A stretch of DNA of 64,000 nt from Sipunculus nudus (GCA_026874595.1 CM049313.1:38404659-38468658); one strand, 5' to 3'. Shown: positions 26,101 through 41,100, counted from the first letter of the stretch. Notes: generated from the sequence alone by a model not told the origin. Numbers and translations are program-made.

Positions 26101-29100
26101 TTTGTCATTTAATTAATGAATGAAAACCAGCAGGTCCTGATATTTATGTCATAAGAAAATGTTAGGCAAACTGTGGATCTTTAAACTTTCATTAATGTCC
26201 TTGTGAACACATCAAACGAAAACAGTGTGGCAAACATTGCACAATTTACTCATACATTAATAATAATGAAATCATGAATGCAAAATAAACATTGTTACAT
26301 GTATAAAGTGTTGCGCATACTCTGTCCCAATCACTTTTACGTGATTGTAAATATTTTATTTTTTTTTATTGATAACAGTTATTATACTAATACTCTGTAT
26401 ATACGTATATTTGTATCCCCAGACAAAGTCGGGGGATACTATGTTTTCATACCGGTCCCGCCGCTGCCGCCGCCGCCGCCACCGCTGCCGCCGCCGCATA
26501 TGAATCTTGTTGGCACGATAACCCAAAAAATATTTCACGGAACTTTACTAAACTTGGTATATGTATAGATGTGGGTAAGAGGACGACGCCTATTTAAAAT
26601 GAGGTCATGACCTGTACTAGGAGAGTGTCCTTGACCTTGAATAGGTCCAATTTTGGGGAAAATCCCACAAATTCTTTAATATCTCAAGAAATCTTGCATG
26701 GATTTATCCCAAAATCAAGTTGATGGAGGATCATGGATAGGGTTGTCATGTTCCAGAAACTGGTGGCGCCACCTATTATTCTTTACTTGTTTTCGTGCCG
26801 TTTAATACCCCCAAAATTGCCACCTTACAGCACTGTGAGCATTATAAGTCAAAAACTAATGGACAGATTTCTTTTATATTATGCATATACATAGGTATGG
26901 GTTATGCGATGATGCTTATTTAAATTGGGGTCATGACCTTTCCTATGATAGTGGCCTTGACCTTGAATATTGCCATATATGGTGAAAATCACACACCTCT
27001 TATGATATCTCCAGTGTTGATAGCCATATGGATTTCAAACATGACTTATGTATGGCCCACCACTAAAGTAAGAACCCTATAGGTTCTAGGGTCATGAGGT
27101 CAAAGGTCAAGGTCACTGGACTGGCATTTTAAAAGATACAGTGGATGCATTTTAAGCCAAACTTTCATCCCAGGTCTTCCATCTTGAATATATAGCTCAC
27201 TTGCCAATAATGGATGATCAATATAAATTTTGGGGTCACAAGGTCAAAGGTCAAGGCCACAGGAGCTATCTGTCCAAAAATTAGTGTCTGGATGATAATT
27301 CCTGCTTTTATTGATGTAATGATTTCAAAATTGACTCATATATGTCCCATTGAAAAAGCAAGACTCAAATTGATTTTGGGGTCATGAGGTCAAAGGTCAA
27401 GGTCACAGGAAACCTCTTTAAAAAGATTGTGGATGCATTTTCAGCCAAACAATTCATCTCAGAACTTTCATCTTGCACATATAGTTTACCTACCAAGAGT
27501 GGAAGACCCCTATCAATTTTGAGGTCACAAGGTCAAAGGTGAAGGTCACAGGAGCCATATGTCCAAAAATTAGTTTCTGGATGATAATTCCTGCTTTTAT
27601 TGATGTATGGATTTCAAACTTGACTTATATATGTCCTATTGGAAAAGCAAGACCCAAATTGATTTTGGGGTCATGAGGTCAAAGGTCAAGGTCAAGGTCA
27701 CATCTTTAAAAAGATGTGGATGCATTTTCAGCCAAACATTTCATCTCAGACCTTTCATCTTGCACATATAAGTCATCTGCCAATAGAGGAAGACCCCTAT
27801 CAATTTTGAGGTCACAAGGTCAAAGGTGAAGGTCACAGGAGCCATCTGTCCAAAAATTAGTTTCTGGATGATAATTCCTTCTTTTATTGATGTATGGATT
27901 TCAAACTATACTTGTATTTGACCCATTGGAAATGCAAAACCGGAATTGAATTTCGGGTCATGAGGTCAAAGGTCAAGTTCACAGGAAACCTCTTCAAAAA
28001 GATTGTGGATGCATTTTCAGCCAAACAATTCATCTCAGATCTTTCATCTTGCACATATAGTTCACCTGCCAAGAGTGGAAGACCCCTATCAATTTTGAGG
28101 TCACAAGGTCAAAGGTGAAGGTCACAGGAGCCATATGTCCAAAAATTAGTTTCTGGATGATAATTCCTGCTTTTATTGATGTATGGATTTCAAACTTGAC
28201 TTATATATGTCCCATTGGAAAAGCAAGACCCAAATTGATTTTGGGGTCATGAGGTCAAAGGTCAAGGTCACAGGACACATCTTTAAAAAGATGTGGATGC
28301 ATTTTCAGCCAAACATTTCATCTCAGATCTTTCATCTTGCACATATAGTTCACCTGCCAAGAGAGGAAGAACCCTATCAATTTTGAGGTCACAAGGTCAA
28401 AGGTGAAGGTCACAGGAGCCATCTGTCCAAAAATTAGTTTCTGGATGATAATTCCTTCTTTTATTGATGTTTGGATTTCAAACTTGACTTGTATTTGACC
28501 CATTGGAAATGCAAAACCGGAATTGAATTTCGGGTCATGAGGTCAAAGGTCAAGGTCGTAGGAAATCTCTATAAAAAGATTGTGGATGCATTTTCAGCCA
28601 AACAATTCATCTCAGATCTTTCATCTTGCACATATAGTTCACCTGCCAAGAGTGGAAGACCCCTATCAATTTTGAGGTCACAAGGTCAAAGGTGAAGGTC
28701 ACAGGAGCCATATGTCCAAAAATTAGTTTCTGGATGATAATTCCTGCTTTTATTGATGTATGGATTTCAAACTTGACTTATATATGTCCCATTGGAAAAG
28801 CAAGACCCAAATTGATTTTGGGGTCATTAGGTCAAAGGTCAAGGTCACATCTTTAAAAAGATGTGGATGCATTTTCAGCCAAACATTTCATCTCAGATCT
28901 TTCATCTTGCACATATAGTTCACCTGCCAAGAGAGGAAGAACCCTATCAATTTTGAGGTCATAAGGTCAAAGGTGAAGGTCACAGGAGCCATCTGTCCAA
29001 AAATTAGTTTCTGGATGATAATTCCATCTTTTACTGATGTTTGGATTTCAAACTTGGCTTTGTTATTGACCCATTAGAAAAGCAAGACCCAAATTGATTT

Positions 29101-32100
29101 TGGGGTCATGAGGTCAAAGGTCAAGGTCACAGGACACATCTTTAAAAAGATCAAGGTTACAGGACCAACATCTTCAACAAGATTGTGGATCGTTAGATGG
29201 AATAAACAATAAATATGCCAAGTGTCAGTATATGCTGCTAAAAATGGGGGTCTGTTCTTGTAGGAGGGGGGCCTACTATGTCTGGGGATACTCTGGCACC
29301 TGCGGTGCCAAGAAATGTCTAGTTTTTTATTATAATAAAGATTTCAACTTGGTTTTGTGTTACATTTTAACCCCCCTATACTGATCAAGTCCTGTATAAT
29401 GGCCACTCCTGTATTAAGGCCACTTTCATCCAGTCCTGATGGTGACCGTAATACAGACGTTCTACTGTATATATCATCAGTGGTTTGCTTTTACATCACA
29501 TTGTTGAAACATATTTTATGATCTGAGGTATTAAACCCTTGCTGTGGCTGGTGCAGTTGTATATATCTTGACTTACTATCCAGCTGGACTGATTAAGTAA
29601 CCTGCAAGGGTGAACCAGCAGCATATATGTCCTCATTTTGTATTGAGATATATGAGTGGTTAATGACACATCCTATTTGTGGGATTCACCCCGTATATTT
29701 TGATGACCACAAAACCACAAGAGTAGTAGTAGAGACCAAGGTGGTAGGGATGACTCTGCACTTGCCTTTGGTATGAAAATTCACTTTCAGAACACTTTTA
29801 TGTTATGACTGCAAATGTAGTCTCTGGCACTTAACATTTCATATTTATGGATACAGTAGAATAGTGAATAATTGGCACCTGAAGGCCAGAAAAAGTCTGA
29901 TAAGCCATCATTCAAAGACTTACATTTATCAATACCCTGCAAGGAGGTATAACTAACAATTGGTTTGTTACCTGAATTCAGTTTAATTTTGTGGAAGGGT
30001 GGAGAAGCACCAAATGAAAAACTTTTAATTTATGAAGGTGGTTACCCCAGTAGTTGCAATGATAAAGTTGACAAACTATGAGACACAATTTTCAGAGTTT
30101 GCATATATGTGTTTGTACACATCAAAGTATGATCAGGATCATGGCAGAGGTAGTTATGTGGTCTCTAACTACTATCTAGTTTTGTTGTTTACCTGGCCAT
30201 TTTAAGCACATGGTTTATGTAGAAGTTTGGCAGCAAGGACATTTCTTGAAATCAGTATGGCTGCTCAGGGAAGCCATATTTTAGTATTCCAGGCTAACGC
30301 AAAGGGAGATGTAGTAATATGAATGATGAGAGGTCAGTTCAGCTTGAATCTCATATTAAGTATTGTTTTTAGAATTTGATCCAGATAAATAAGATTCCTG
30401 GATTTTCTACCCATGCACAGTAAAAACTCTGAGGTTATTCTGAGAGTGTACCATATGCTTCCAGTCAGTAGATGAACTTTAACTAAGGCCAAAGTGGCCC
30501 ATTTAAGTGTCTATATGTCTTCAGCAGCCTGTCAGCCCTGCAGCAGTCTGTGACTGCCCAGACTCAAGTATTTGATACTTGTACAGACAGCAGTACACTG
30601 ATAGATGTTAGCTGATAAACAGATGGTGCATACCCCACAAGTGGTCTGGTGTCCTTCTTGACCTGCCTGGAAAAATACATTGAAACAAAATGTAGCTGTA
30701 CCACTGTCACCAGCCCGGCAGGCAAACTTCAGAGATACCGGAGTATTCACCTTAACATCAGTTGCCTTCCAATGCAGAAATTAGACCTCTTTCATTAAAA
30801 AAAAACAGTTATAAGCCTTTCTTCAAAATCCATTTAAACTCTTGTTTGACTACAAATGATCTGAGATTTTGAAAAGCCTTTCAACTATGTCACTGAATGT
30901 TTATCCAGTGTTATCATAAGAAAATAAATAAACCTTTCTAGCCTAAAAAGCTTATTAATTTTAAGCCTTGTGAGTTGGATATCAACTTTTTTTCTTCTGG
31001 GACAATATATACCAAGAAAATCTCAGTCAGGGTAACATTGGGTCACATTCTGTACTTGTTACTGTTACCACAGAAGGGTCACATTGACTTTAATACTTTT
31101 CAAGGCTACAGAGCTGTTTATAGAAACCAGCTTGTGAGTGTGCTTTTCAAAAGGAATTTCAACATAGGTACTTCATTTGTTCATTTGAATGTGGAGCAAC
31201 AAAATGTTTTCCCTCTGCTGTTGCTGTTATCCTCTACAAAGTGTTTACAAAGTGTACTGGTACAGATATTCTGTACTTGTTACTGTTACCACCCATGCAC
31301 CATGTTATTTGGGCTGAGGGCTCTAGTCAGATATTCTGTACTTGTTACTGTTAGCACCCATGCACCATGTTATTTGGGCTGAGGGCTCGAGTCAGATATT
31401 CTGTACTTGTTACTGTTACCACCCATGCACCATGTTCTTTGGGCTGAGGGCTCGAGTCAGATATTCTGTACTTGTTACTGTAAGCACCCATGCACCATGT
31501 TATTTGGGCTGAGGGCTCAAGTCAGATATTATGTACCTGTTACTGTTAGCACCCATGCACCATGTTATTTGGGCTGAGGGCCTGAGTCAGATATTCTGTA
31601 CTTGTTAATGTAAGCACCCATGCACCATGTTATTTGGGCTGAGGGCTCTAGTCAGATATTATGTACCTGTTACTGTAAGCACCCATGCACCATGTTATTT
31701 GGGCTGAGGGCTCGAGTCAGATATTCTGTACTTGTTACTGTTACCACCCATGCACCATGTTATTTGGGCTGAGGGCTCTAGTCAGATATTCTGTACTTGT
31801 TACTGTAAGCACCCATGCACCATGTTATTTGGGCTTAGGGCTCTAGTCAGTTATTCTGTAGTTGTTACTGTTACCACTCATGCACTATGTTATTTGGGCT
31901 GAGGGCTCTAGTCAGATATTCTGTACTTTTTACTGTTAGTACCCATGCACCATGTTATTTGGGCTGAGGGCTCTAGTCAGATATTCTGTACTTGTTACTG
32001 TTACCACCCATGCACCATGTTATTTGGGCTGAGGGCTCTAGTCAGATATTCTGTACTTGTTACTGTTAGCACCCATGCACCATGTTATTTGGGCTGAGGG

Positions 32101-35100
32101 CTCTAGTCACATATTCTGTACTTGTTACTGTTAGCACCCATGCACCATGTTATTTGGGCTTAGGGCTCTAGTCAGTTATTCTGTAGTTGTTACTGTTACC
32201 ACTCATGCACTATGTTATTTGGGCTGAGGGCTCTAGTCAGATATTCTGTACTTGTTACTGTTAGTACCCATGCACCATGTTATTTGGGCTGAGGGCTCTA
32301 GTCAGTTATTCTGTAGTTGTTACTGTTACCACTCATGCACCATGTTATTTGGACTGAGGGCTCTAGTCAGATATTCTGTAGTTGTTACTGTTACCACCCA
32401 TGCACCATGTTATTTGGGCTGAGGGCTCTAGTCAGATATTCTGTACTTGTTACTGTTACCAACAATGCACCATGTTATTTGGGCTTAGGGCTCTAGTCAC
32501 ATATTCTGTACTTGTTACTGTTACCACCCATACACCATGTTATTTGGGCTCAGGGCTCTAGTCAGATATTATGTAGCTTGTTACTGTTACCAACAATGCA
32601 CCATGTTATTTGGGCTGAGGGCTCTAGTCAGATATTCTGTACTTGTTACTGTTAGCACCCATGCACCATGTTATTTGGGCTGAGGGCTGTAGTCAGTTAT
32701 TCTGTAGTTGTTACTGTTACCACTCATGCACTATGTTATTTGGGCTGAGGGCTCTAGTCAGATATTCTGTACTTGTTACTGTTACCACCCATACACCATG
32801 TTATTTGGGCTGAGGGCACTAGTCAGATATTCTGTACTTGTTACTGTTACCACCGATGCACCATGTTATTTGGACTGAGGGCTCTAGTCAGATATTTTGT
32901 AGTTGTTACTGTTACCACCCATGCACCATGTTATTTGGGCTGAGGGCTCTAGTCAGATATTCTGTACTTGTTACTGTTACCACCCATGCACCATGTTATT
33001 TGGGCTGAGGGCTCTAGTCAGATATTCTGTACTTGTTACTGTTACCAACAATGCACCATGTTATTTGGGCTTAGGGCTCTAGTCACATATTCTGTACTTG
33101 TTACTGTTACCACCCATACACCATGTTATTTGGGCTGAGGGCTCTAGTCAGATATTATGTAGCTTGTTACTGTTACCAACAATGCACCATGTTATTTGGG
33201 CTGAGGGCTCTAGTCAGATATTCTGTACTTGTTACTGTTAGTACCCATGCACCATGTTATTTGGGCTGAGGGCTCTAGTCAGTTATTCTTTAGTTGTTAC
33301 TGTTACCACTCATGCACTATGTTATTTATGCTGAGGGCTCTAGTCAGATATTCTGTACTTGTTACTGTTACCACCCATGCACCATGTTATTTTGGCTGAG
33401 GGCTCTAGTGAGCTTCTGCTGATATTCTTCTTTTTTTTCTTCTACCTTTGTTTGTGATGGATCTCAAATATGGCTGACTTTCAAAATATGTATTGAAAGG
33501 AACAATATTTGTCATTGCACAGTGACAGAGAGAGGTTTCAGTGATAGCTCAGTGTATTGTATTGTATTATATTTTTTTTGTACTTTTGCAGGGGATATTT
33601 GCTGACCGCTCCAAACCAGTTTCATGCATCTTCAGAAGAGAAGCTCTGCATCAGCTTCTATGACATTGACTTTGACATTGGGATAACATTTCAACTTTCC
33701 TATGAAGACAAAAATTTGTCAGAGCATTATGAACTGTTTGAAAATGGTAAGTTTTGTGAAAAACATCTCATTGGTTGATTATAGGATTTATCAGTTTAAA
33801 ATTTTACCCATTTTAAATGAATGCATTGATTGATCATGCATATGTAGGCCAATCAGATGCTGATAAACTGTTTTCTGGCCAATGATGTGTCATCTGACAT
33901 GGTGAAATGCAAGCCTGAGAGGTTGTTAAGGTTAAATGTCAGATCCCTGGATGGTCATATATTATCAACATAAAGATACAAGCACATTTGACAATACATA
34001 TACTGTATTTGACTGTGTCAGAGTTTATCTGTGCACTAGTAAATCATTCCAGGTCATGTAGTGTCATGGCAGCCATAGCCGATTATCATTAAGTTTTTAC
34101 CTTGGTATATATACGCTGTTTACTATGACATATTTTACTGTTTTTAATTATATTTCCCTATTCTGTTGTTGCAGGAAGGGGCGGCTGCTTTAAGCTCTTA
34201 GTACCAGAATCGACAGGAAATTACCTTAAGCTCTCTTTAACCACTGATGCTTCTGTACAGGAGTATCATGGGTACAACATCTCTGCCTGGAAGAACGTTC
34301 GTCTCCAGCCAAAGCCTCTGTTGACTTATATCATCCCTGACAAGTATGTGTACAAGCCAGGACAGACAGGTTAGTTGGGTCATATCATATGGGCATGTCC
34401 ATTAACCTTTGGTGTCAGTCACCATGGTAACTGACAAGGAATTGAATGGATGATGATGAAACTCACAATGGATGCTAACTAATTTAGTATCTCATATAAG
34501 TTTGACTTTTGGCCAAAATCTGCCCATATTAAGTGATGTCAGAGGTCATCAGATGTTTTTGTGGTGTCGCCATGATTACTAATGAGGACTTCATCATGGA
34601 TATTAATTAGTAAACTAGCTCACCGGAATCGATTTTCAACAAAATTCTCGCATATATAATGATTTCATCATGAATGTGGTGTCACCATGATATCCAACCA
34701 AAAATATAATAGATTATGATGAAACCCACCATTAATGTTTACTAATTAAGTACCCCTCTAGAGTTAAGTTCTCTGCAAATTCTCTGCAAATTAAAAGAAG
34801 TCAGAGGTCACAAGACTCACATCCGCATATTACGTGCTTTTGGTAAAATTGTAGTATGTGACTACAAAAAATATCCCTGCCAGTGACTAAACCGTTAGTT
34901 TATCTTTCTGATTGTATATGTGTACAAGGTGTTTTTCTTGGAACGGTAAGAATATATCCAGTTATAGAGTTTAAAAAAATTAAAATCTGAATGCTAGTAA
35001 GATTTTATTTAAATCTGTCTTGTTTGTAAAGTAGAGGTCTAGAGAAATCAAAAGGAAACATTTGTTAAAAGGAAAAAAGCAAACCATAGTAAGCAACGTC

Positions 35101-38100
35101 AAATTATTACTGTTTTGTCATTTGCAGCAAGTACTCAACTGAATTTGGTAATGCCTATTGAGTACTTGAGTACAAAATATGGTACCTGTTTCCCTGTACA
35201 AATAATTCTCTGTGGGTTTCTGTGTGCATGTTCAGTCAGGCAGGAAGGGGTGGACTATTTAGATACAGCATTCAATGAGAAGGTTTAAGAGAACATGCAA
35301 AACAATGCATACAAAGGATGGAGAAGAAACATGAAAGAAGAAATACAAGAGAAATATGTTTTGTACCACTAGTCATGCTCAGTGCAAGTGAATTTCCACT
35401 TTTTAAAATGATATTTTTGGTTAAGGTTTTGCCTCCTTTTATATGCCTCTTTACTATGCTAACCTGTTCTGGATGGGCCATTCCTATCAAATTTTAGCAT
35501 ACCCACATCTCCATTAGGCTTGGGCAAGCCAGATTCTTGAAAGCAACGCTATCCTAAAATCTGTATATATTATAAGTCTCAGGTGAAAGTCAAACACCTG
35601 CCACCATCAGATTTAAACCCACATCTCTAAGTGTCAAAGCTCAGTAGTCACACGCTATAACATCTCAAAGTGTCCTGACTCAGTAGTCAGACATGTTATA
35701 ACACCTCCCAGTGTCCCGACTCAGTTGTGAGACATGCTATAACACCTCCCAGTGTCCTGACTCAGTAGTCACACATGCTATAACACCTCCCAGTGTCCTG
35801 ACTCAGTAGTCAGACACACTATAACACCTCCCAGTGTCCTGACTCAGTAGTCACACATGCTATAACACCACCCAGTGTCCTGACTCAGTAGTCACACATG
35901 CTATAACACCTCCCAGTGTCCCGACTCAGTAGTCACACATGCTATAACACCACCCAGTGTCCAGACTCAATAGTCACACATGCTATAACACCTCCCAGTG
36001 TCCAGACTCAGTAGTCACACATGCTATAACACCTCCCAGTGTCTGGACTCAGTAGTCACACATGCTATTACACCCCCCCAGTGTCCTGACTCAGTAGTCA
36101 CACATGCTATAACACCTCCAAGTGTCCAGACTCAGTAGTCACACATGCTATAACATCTCCCAGTGTCCTGACTCAGTAGTCACACATGCTATAACACCTC
36201 CCAGTGTCTGGACTCAGTAGTCACACATGCTATAACACCTCCCAGTGTCTGGACTCAGTAGTCACACATGCTATAACACCTCCCAGTGTCCAGACTCAGT
36301 AGTCACACATGCTGTAACACCTCCCAGTGTCCCGACTCAGTAGTCAGACATGCTATAACACCTCCAAGTGTCCAGACTCAGTAGTCACACATGCTATAAC
36401 ATCTCCCAGTGTCCTGACTCAGTAGTCACACATGCTATAACACCTCCCAGTGTCTGGACTCAGTAGTCACACATGCTATAACACCTCCCAGTGTCCAGAC
36501 TCAGTAGTCACACATGCTGTAACACCTCCCAGTGTCCCGACTCAGTAGTCAGACATGCTATAACACCTCCGTGTGTCCGGACTCAGTAGTCAGACACACT
36601 ATAACACCTCCCAGTGTCCAGACTCAGTAGTCACACATGCTATAACATCTCCCAGTGTCCAGACTCAGTAGTCACACATGCTAAAACACCTCCCAGTGTC
36701 TGGACTCAGTAGTCACACATGCTATAACATCTCTCAGTGTCCAGACTCAGTAGTCACACATGCTATAACACCTCCCAGTGTCCTGACTCAGTAGTCACAC
36801 ATGCTGTAACACCTCCCAGTGTCCCGACTCAGTAGTCAGACACGCTATAACACCTCCCAGTGTCCGGACTCAGTAGTCACACATGCTATAACACCTCCCA
36901 GTGTCCCGACTCAGTAGTCACACATGCTGTAACACCTCCCAGTGTCTGGACTCAGTAGTCAGACACGCTATAACACCTCCCAGTGTCCAGACTCAGTAGT
37001 CACACATGCTATAACATCTCCCAGTGTCCAGACTCAGTAGTCACACATGCTAAAACACCTCCCAGTGTCTGGACTCAGTAGTCACACATGCTATAACATC
37101 TCTCAGTGTCTAGACTCAGTAGTCACACATGCTATAACACCTCCCAGTGTCCTGACTCAGTAGTCACACATGCTGTAACACCTCCCAGTGTCCCGACTCA
37201 GTAGTCAGACACGCTATAACACCTCCCAGTGTCCGGACTCAGTAGTCACACATGCTATAACACCTCCCAGTGTCCCGACTCAGTAGTCACACATACTATA
37301 ACACCTCCCAGTGTCCCGACTCAGTAGTCAGACACGCTATAACACCTCCCAGTGTCCAGACTCAGTAGTCACACATGCTATAACACCTCCCAGTGTCCAG
37401 ACTCAGTAGTCACACATGCTAAAACACCTCCCAGTGTCTGGACTCAGTAGTCACACATGCTATAACATCTCCCAGTGTCCAGACTCAGTAGTCACACATG
37501 CTATAACACCTCCCAGTGTCCCGACTCAGTAGTCACACATGCTGTAACACCTCCCAGTGTCCCGACTCAGTAGTCAGACACGCTATAACACCTCCCAGTG
37601 TCCGGACTCAGTAGTCACACATGCTATAACACCTCCCAGTGTCCCGACTCAGTAGTCACACATACTATAACACCTCCCAGTGTCCCGACTAAGTAGTCAG
37701 ACACGCTATAACACCTCCCAGTGTCCAGACTCAGTAGTCACACATGCTATAACACCTCCCAGTGTCCAGACTCAGTAGTCACACATACTATAACACCTCC
37801 CAGTGTCCCGACTCAGTAGTCACACATGCTATAACACCTCCCAGTGTCCAGACTCAGTAGTCACACATGCTATAACACCTCCCAGTGTCCAGACTCAGTA
37901 GTCACACATACTATAACACCTCCCAGTGTCCTGGCCCAGTAGTCAGACATGCTATAACACCTCCCAGTGTCCCAACTCAGCAGTCAGACACGCTATAACA
38001 AGTCAGCTACCAGGATTGGTTAAGTGTATTTCCACTTGTATAAATTAGTAAGAGAATGGCTTTAGAAAAAAATTCTGGCAGACACCATGTTTATGGAAAA

Positions 38101-41100
38101 AACAATATACTTCATATATATTTCACATATCTGTTATGTGAAGAGGTCCCTTTAAAAAAAACATAAAATTTTGAACCTGAATGAAGTCATATGCTTATAT
38201 ACTATTATATATGCTGTCAATGTTTCTGTGTTGCAAGATTGTGAAAATTGAACTCTTCAAAGCACTTCAAATGTGGAAATAGCAAACATGTAATGTTGGG
38301 AATATGAAGCCCATATGAATGTTAGGGAACATTTTCCACAGTGTAACCACAGTCAAGAAGCAGAAAAAGTTCATCCTAATTATCAGTTACACATCTTTAC
38401 TGAAGTAAAGTCCTGTATTTTAGTTATGTGTATCTTATAAACTAGAAAAAATAAAGAAATCTGTATTCTGCACTTGGTTAAACAGAAATTGTAGGAAGAA
38501 TTCCAGTAAGTATTAGTCACATAGTGTTAAGGGAGATCTGTTCTACTTTGTATATTGTTACAAGACATCTGATCTGACCCCATCTGTACACATGAAAGTC
38601 CCACAATAACTGGTGTCATGTGAAATCATTTCAGTGGCACGCCCTCAGTTTATGTATGTTTCTTCAGGGCTTGACGTTAACAGTTTCCTTGTGGCCCAGA
38701 GTGAATAAAATTACAGTAGGGATGATCAGCCTCGGTGTATTAAAATAGAACGTGCCTCTTAAACCTCTGCTGACATTGGTACCTACAGGTAGCACACCCA
38801 GGTAACACAAGTTGTATGTTATCATTAATAAAAAAGTGACATACAACAATTCATGAAGCATTTCAGAGCTTTTAAACAATTTGACCCTAACAAATAGAAA
38901 TTACATGCTGCAGACGTGATGGAGGCCATGTCATAAATTTGTCAAATGATAACTAAGTAATGGGCTTGAGCCTTGTATGAGTTAAATTTGTCATTTGATG
39001 ACTGAATAAGTGACTTGAGTTCAAAATATTGGTACAGTGTATCAAATGACTATTGACTAGCAGACTAAATTCAAGCCACAGTTTTAGTGTAGCACCTGAT
39101 AATTGAACCAGTGACTGGCTAAATTTGAAGAAATTAAATTTCCTGTATTGTGGACTGATGAGTGTGTTAATTTTCCTATTTGTATAGGCCAATGCTACTT
39201 TCTAACAGTGTCAAGGCATGATCTATGATTTTCTTTATGGGTTGTGCCAGCACACTTAACCTCATAGGGTAAGCCCTTCTTTCAACACAGCATGTCAACA
39301 TCACAACTTGCATGCTATGATTTATTACCAAGAGCGTCCTTGGGGTTTTTACTGATCCAGTGCAGATGTGCACTGAATGACCTAGTGTACCATGCGACTC
39401 CCTACTATTCTCAATGCTGGTTCCTTGGTCTCAAACCTGATTGGTTAAAAATGGTGATTTCCTCAAGCATTTGGTACTTAGTCTGCTGTAACTGCCACTA
39501 CCGGCAGAGCTGAGCTCTGATTCCACAAAGTTCTGTCGTTTATTATACCTCTGTACACTCCCACCAGGTGGCGATGTATATCCCCCTCCCACGTACCTCA
39601 CAACCCCCCCCCCCCCTCTGGTAGCCATGGCTGGTTACTTGGTTGGTTAAACTGGTAGAAACTTCACTCAAAAAGTTAAGACAGATTTCAAGGAAAAATT
39701 GTCGAGGTTAAAGTATCCATGAAACAATCCATCATATTTTGGATTTAATCCAAAGGACTATATGATATGATCTTAATTTAAAGGAATCATAAATTTCCAT
39801 CATGAAATAGGGAAGTTTCTTTGTCCAGAACAAGGGCTGTAGCTGTTCTTTGGTATTAGGGACCAGTAAGGTTGTGACACTGGGTAAAACACAGGAAAGT
39901 TTGATTAGGATCCTGGCATAGGGATCCATGCATGTAGGCTTGGACTATAGGTCCAGTTTCTTTTTAGTTCCCTGTGAGACATCTCTTGTCTTATTATGCT
40001 TTCTTTAGCACACCACGGATTGTCACTGTGGATAAAGAAGCTGTGGTACAGTATTCTCATAGGTTTTGATGAGATCTTCTTGAAAAGCTGATATTGCTTC
40101 ATGGTGACCTGTATTTTATGAATAACATGGTAAAAAATACCCTAGTTCCCTATACTTCAAACATCTGACACCTGTTAAATTTCAGAATATTTACTACACG
40201 TACCATTATTTGAAAAAATGGATCTGGGATAGTGTGTACAGGTTTTAATGTTTGAGAATATTGAATTAATTTGAATGACTGCTTCATAACAATTTAGAAA
40301 ATCAATTACTATAGGTCCACTAATTTTAAATTCTAGAAAAATTCAGATTTCCTAAAAATTGCATCACAGATTGCCCTGAATATTGTAGTAGTGGTTCATA
40401 GTGTTTCTAGATGTTGTTCTTCTAGTTTTACCTCTGACAGTTACTATAGTCACAAAGGTGACTCTACATGTATCGGTCATTCAAATGGCAGTCCATCAGC
40501 AGCTAGGGCATATATTGTAACCGAAAAAGCTTTAACAAAAACCAAAGATTTGTGATCCTGCTAATATTAAAAAAAAAAGTTCTCATTTTAGTTTTATGAT
40601 TCGTAAGTTTTCAGCCGTCCTAGAAAATCTAACCATACACAGTAGTCACAATATGCTTTATGTAATGGCTGAGCATCATGACCAGTGGGACACCATTATA
40701 TATGTATTTATAGACTGACAGACTATACAGTAATCTTGTGTCATTAAAGACCTTGCATATATTTATTTGTAAAGTAATTTTTTTTCTAATAAATGACTAT
40801 TTTTGTAGTAGAAAGTATTTTTTCATCTAGAATTGTGTCAGACAAAATAAAATTTTCTTTATTTAAGTCAGTCGTAGTTTTGACCAAAAATATAAATATA
40901 TATACATACGTGCATGTGTGATTTCCAGTTTTCTGAGAGATCTGACACCTCTAATAATATTTTTTTTTCAGTTGCAGTGATTTCCGTCTATTTTTGCCAA
41001 AGTGCTTATTTTATAAGGGAAATTAATGCCACTGTCATATTTTTTCAGTAAAATTCCGGGTAATCACCAGCGATGAGAAACTTGGACTCCTACAAGATCA

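Larger units (their letters stand above)
25649..29467. mobile_element. Tigger/pogo-like non-autonomous element, interrupted
   Basis: Ends are TAGTAGAACGCCTG (25649) and CAGACGTTCTACTG (to 29467), inverted repeats with flanking TA dinucleotides (25647-25648, 29468-29469). Both subterminal regions carry AACGGCCAC/GGCCAC motifs as in Tc1/mariner-pogo MITEs. A second element (about 26395-29335) lies inside, leaving a left arm of about 745 and a right arm of about 130 bases. The join is inferred from matching ends. Confidence 0.6.

Noticed and set aside
26356-26538. Arginine- or proline-rich small proteins
   Set aside because: Produced by the CCG-rich tract in the end of a mobile element.
27894-28695. 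Repeated 60-74 codon open frames on both strands
   Set aside because: They are the 288 bp satellite read in frame; their recurrence follows the repeat, not a protein family.
30975-31382. 135-codon open frame before and within the 65 bp minisatellite
   Set aside because: Half of it is repeat, the rest has no family resemblance, and it is intronic to the A2M-family gene.
35628-38000. Regular short repeats as a CRISPR array
   Set aside because: The repeats are head-to-tail 41 bp monomers with no unique spacers, in an animal intron.
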